Both the position numbers and the translations under genes were made by a program. Shown here in pieces: positions 5,656 to 7,107 of a DNA stretch of 7,107 bases (the stretch's first letter is position 1; every line of letters starts with the position of its first letter). A model generated the notes under the pieces. The model had not been told where the DNA came from. It made no database searches and saw only the letters and a program-made list of their open reading frames with translations. The stretch spans positions 1-7,107 of the forward strand of contig DAOUAJ010000417.1 of NCBI GenBank assembly GCA_034433615.1, read 5' to 3'. This stretch comes from DAOUAJ01 sp034433615. Its GTDB lineage: Bacteria; Chloroflexota; Anaerolineae; DUEN01.

Positions 5656-6516
5656 CTATCGTAGTCGGTCCATCAGTTCGCGATAGAAATAATCTCGACT
5701 GCGCAGCCGCACGAAGCGGGCGACATAGGGGCTGGATGTCACCTCCACACGATCGCCGTTGTCCAGATCCACCCGAAATTGTCCATCAATGGTCAGGATG
5801 GTCTCGTGATCGCTATCTACTTCCATCTTCACCGTGGCCCCCTGCGCCAGGACAACGGCTCGATCCAAGCTGAGGTGAGGTGCGATAGGGATCAGCAGGA
5901 TATTCTTCAGCTCAGGCGGTAAGATAGGACCGCCACACGCCAAGGCGTAGCCGGTGGAGCCTGTAGCCGTGGCTACGATCACGCCGTCGGCCGCATATGT
6001 CGTCAGAAACCCTTCGTCCAGGTAGGTAGTGATGTGAACAATACGAGCCAGCTTCCCCCGGCCCACCACAACATCATTCAGCGCTTCGTAATGATGGTGA
6101 TGAGGCCGCTTGGTGGCCCGATGGTGGACCGTCACATTCAACATCATACGTTCTTCCAGCCAGAATTGCCCGGCCAACACCTGGCTCAGCGGCCCCCGCC
6201 AATCTTCGGGCTGGATCTCGGCCAAAAAACCTAACCGCCCCAGCTTGACTCCCAGGATGGGCACACCGAAGCGGGCTCCCATGCGCGCCGCGCGCAGTAT
6301 GGTGCCATCGCCCCCCAGAGTGATCAACAAGTTCGTCCCTGGCAACTGGGGCACTATGATCGCCTCGTCCCAGGCGGACGCCAGCCAGGGATCACAGCCA
6401 CACGCTCGTATCATAGTTGCCATCTCCTCGGCCAACGGCTGCGACTCCGGCTTGCGCGGATGATGAAGGATACCCACATGCCAACCGTCTGGCCGGGGGT
6501 GCTCGCGCAGCTCCAT
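5656..6516 (-). CDS. nadK: NAD kinase
   Basis: This enzyme phosphorylates NAD to NADP with ATP or polyphosphate in the cytoplasm and sets the cell's NADP pool. The 286 residues match the usual bacterial length. The catalytic GGDGT is at 68-72 after a hydrophobic strand (NLLITLG). VKLGRLGFLAE is at 90-100, the NAD-contacting N147-D148 (ALNDVVVGRG) follows, then D177-GVIVAT and TGST at 185-188 leading to GGPILPP. The C-terminal beta-rich part has ILTIDGQ and ends DRLR. The block after GST reads GYALACGG where the family usually has AYxLSAGG, a mild variation. An unusual HHHH run occupies 139-142, just before the ND motif. GGGGAGGG (6526-6533) lies 9 nt before the ATG. The gene begins 24 bp after the stop of the preceding gene, implying a shared transcript. 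Confidence 0.96.
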   Translation of the reverse strand: MELREHPRPDGWHVGILHHPRKPESQPLAEEMATMIRACGCDPWLASAWDEAIIVPQLPGTNLLITLGGDGTILRAARMGARFGVPILGVKLGRLGFLAEIQPEDWRGPLSQVLAGQFWLEERMMLNVTVHHRATKRPHHHHYEALNDVVVGRGKLARIVHITTYLDEGFLTTYAADGVIVATATGSTGYALACGGPILPPELKNILLIPIAPHLSLDRAVVLAQGATVKMEVDSDHETILTIDGQFRVDLDNGDRVEVTSSPYVARFVRLRSRDYFYRELMDRLR

Positions 6517-6525
6517 GAACGAAAT

Positions 6526-6533
6526 CCCTCCCC
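6526..6533 (-). promoter_or_regulatory. Ribosome binding site of nadK
   Basis: GGGGAGGG on the minus strand, 9 nt before the ATG at 6516. It sits in the short gap after the preceding gene's stop at 6541 and supports the nadK start. Confidence 0.6.
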
Positions 6534-6540
6534 AGGCGTA

Positions 6541-7107
6541 TCAGCGCACACGTGGCAGGACACGAACACGAGTCAGCGTGACCGGGTCCATCGTAATACA
6601 GCCAGGGCCGGGCACAGTTCCCAGAAGCTCATGGGTCTTCGAATCATAAACGCCGATACGCAATTCGTACAGCCCTGGTGGTGTATCCTGGCTGACCTGA
6701 AACTCCTTGTGATCGCGCACGATCTGGCCCGGCTCCCATCGCCCCGATTCTGGCATAGGCTGGGTGTCCCGCTGTCCCCAGATGCGGTCGCTTTCCCCTA
6801 CCACTTGAGCGAAGCTGGTGTAAGGCCGGTCGGGAGGGCGATCCACCTGCCAGTACAACGTCATCCGAATGGCATCGCGGGCCGGCAGCACCCGCTTCTC
6901 CAGCTCATACCCCACCAGGGTGAGTTGGTTGCCGAAGTTCACGCATGTGGCATTGGGCAATACACCCGGGCGGGGCTCGATCCTCGTCGTCAGGATGGGC
7001 ACACTGTCCTCCGCCGCTGGTGGGAATGACGGCAACCGTTCGCCCGTCTCGAACCGGTAGAGACCGACGTGCAGGGCGACCTCATCAGGCGCATAGGTGG
7101 TGGCAGG
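6541..7107 (-). CDS. C-terminal end of a large protein with beta-sandwich-like repeats, glycosyltransferase-tail type (5' end outside window)
   Basis: Only the last 188 residues are visible, and the frame is open to the window edge. The segment has no membrane helix. It contains one complete and one partial copy of an extracellular-looking beta domain. The complete copy starts near residue 58 (FGNQLTLVGYEL), continues with IRMTLYWQV, PYTSFAQVV, IWGQRD and WEPGQIVRD, and closes with PGLYELRIGVYD. The partial copy at the visible N-terminus ends VALHVGLYRFETGERLP, aligning with the closing strand of the full copy (ELRIGVYDSKTHELLG). From memory, such domains form the C-terminal tails of Chloroflexota membrane glycosyltransferases of the GT39/ArnT-like type, so the missing part may hold many membrane helices; this is inference. 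It probably shares a transcript with nadK. Confidence 0.65.
   Translation of the reverse strand, partial: PATTYAPDEVALHVGLYRFETGERLPSFPPAAEDSVPILTTRIEPRPGVLPNATCVNFGNQLTLVGYELEKRVLPARDAIRMTLYWQVDRPPDRPYTSFAQVVGESDRIWGQRDTQPMPESGRWEPGQIVRDHKEFQVSQDTPPGLYELRIGVYDSKTHELLGTVPGPGCITMDPVTLTRVRVLPRVR

Overview
The window reads as a piece of a GC-rich bacterial chromosome with every supported gene on the minus strand. The repeat-rich intergenic style, the glycosyltransferase-like C-terminal domain, and the nadK / zinc-finger membrane protein / recN neighbourhood suggest Chloroflexota (Anaerolineae-like). That assignment is inference from general resemblance; no marker gene here proves it.

In the direction of transcription (high to low coordinates) the layout is: the C-terminal end of a large protein with beta-sandwich-like repeats, resembling tails of membrane glycosyltransferases (7107-6541); nadK, NAD kinase (6516-5656); a 384-bp non-coding stretch packed with GC-rich inverted repeats (5272-5655); a small zinc-binding membrane protein (5271-4744); recN, the SMC-like DNA repair ATPase (4729-2978); a DNA methyltransferase, probably N4-cytosine (2925-1624); a PD-(D/E)XK restriction-endonuclease candidate (1622-909); a roughly 336-bp non-coding element bounded by imperfect terminal inverted repeats (561-896); and the 5' part of a PAP2-type phosphatase (487 to the window edge).

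The core genes (nadK, recN) are housekeeping and look intact. The methyltransferase and nuclease form a compact, probably translationally coupled restriction-modification pair. It has visibly lower GC than its neighbours and sits directly behind recN with a 52-bp gap and no visible terminator, so it is probably a horizontally acquired module that may borrow the recN transcript. The inverted-repeat element lies 12 bp past the end of the nuclease gene. Several of its internal modules recur in the nadK/zinc-finger intergenic region, which points to a genome-wide dispersed repeat family. I see no tRNA, rRNA, CRISPR array or transposase gene. The likeliest novelty is the specificity of the R-M pair and the nature of the dispersed repeat, not a new type of system.
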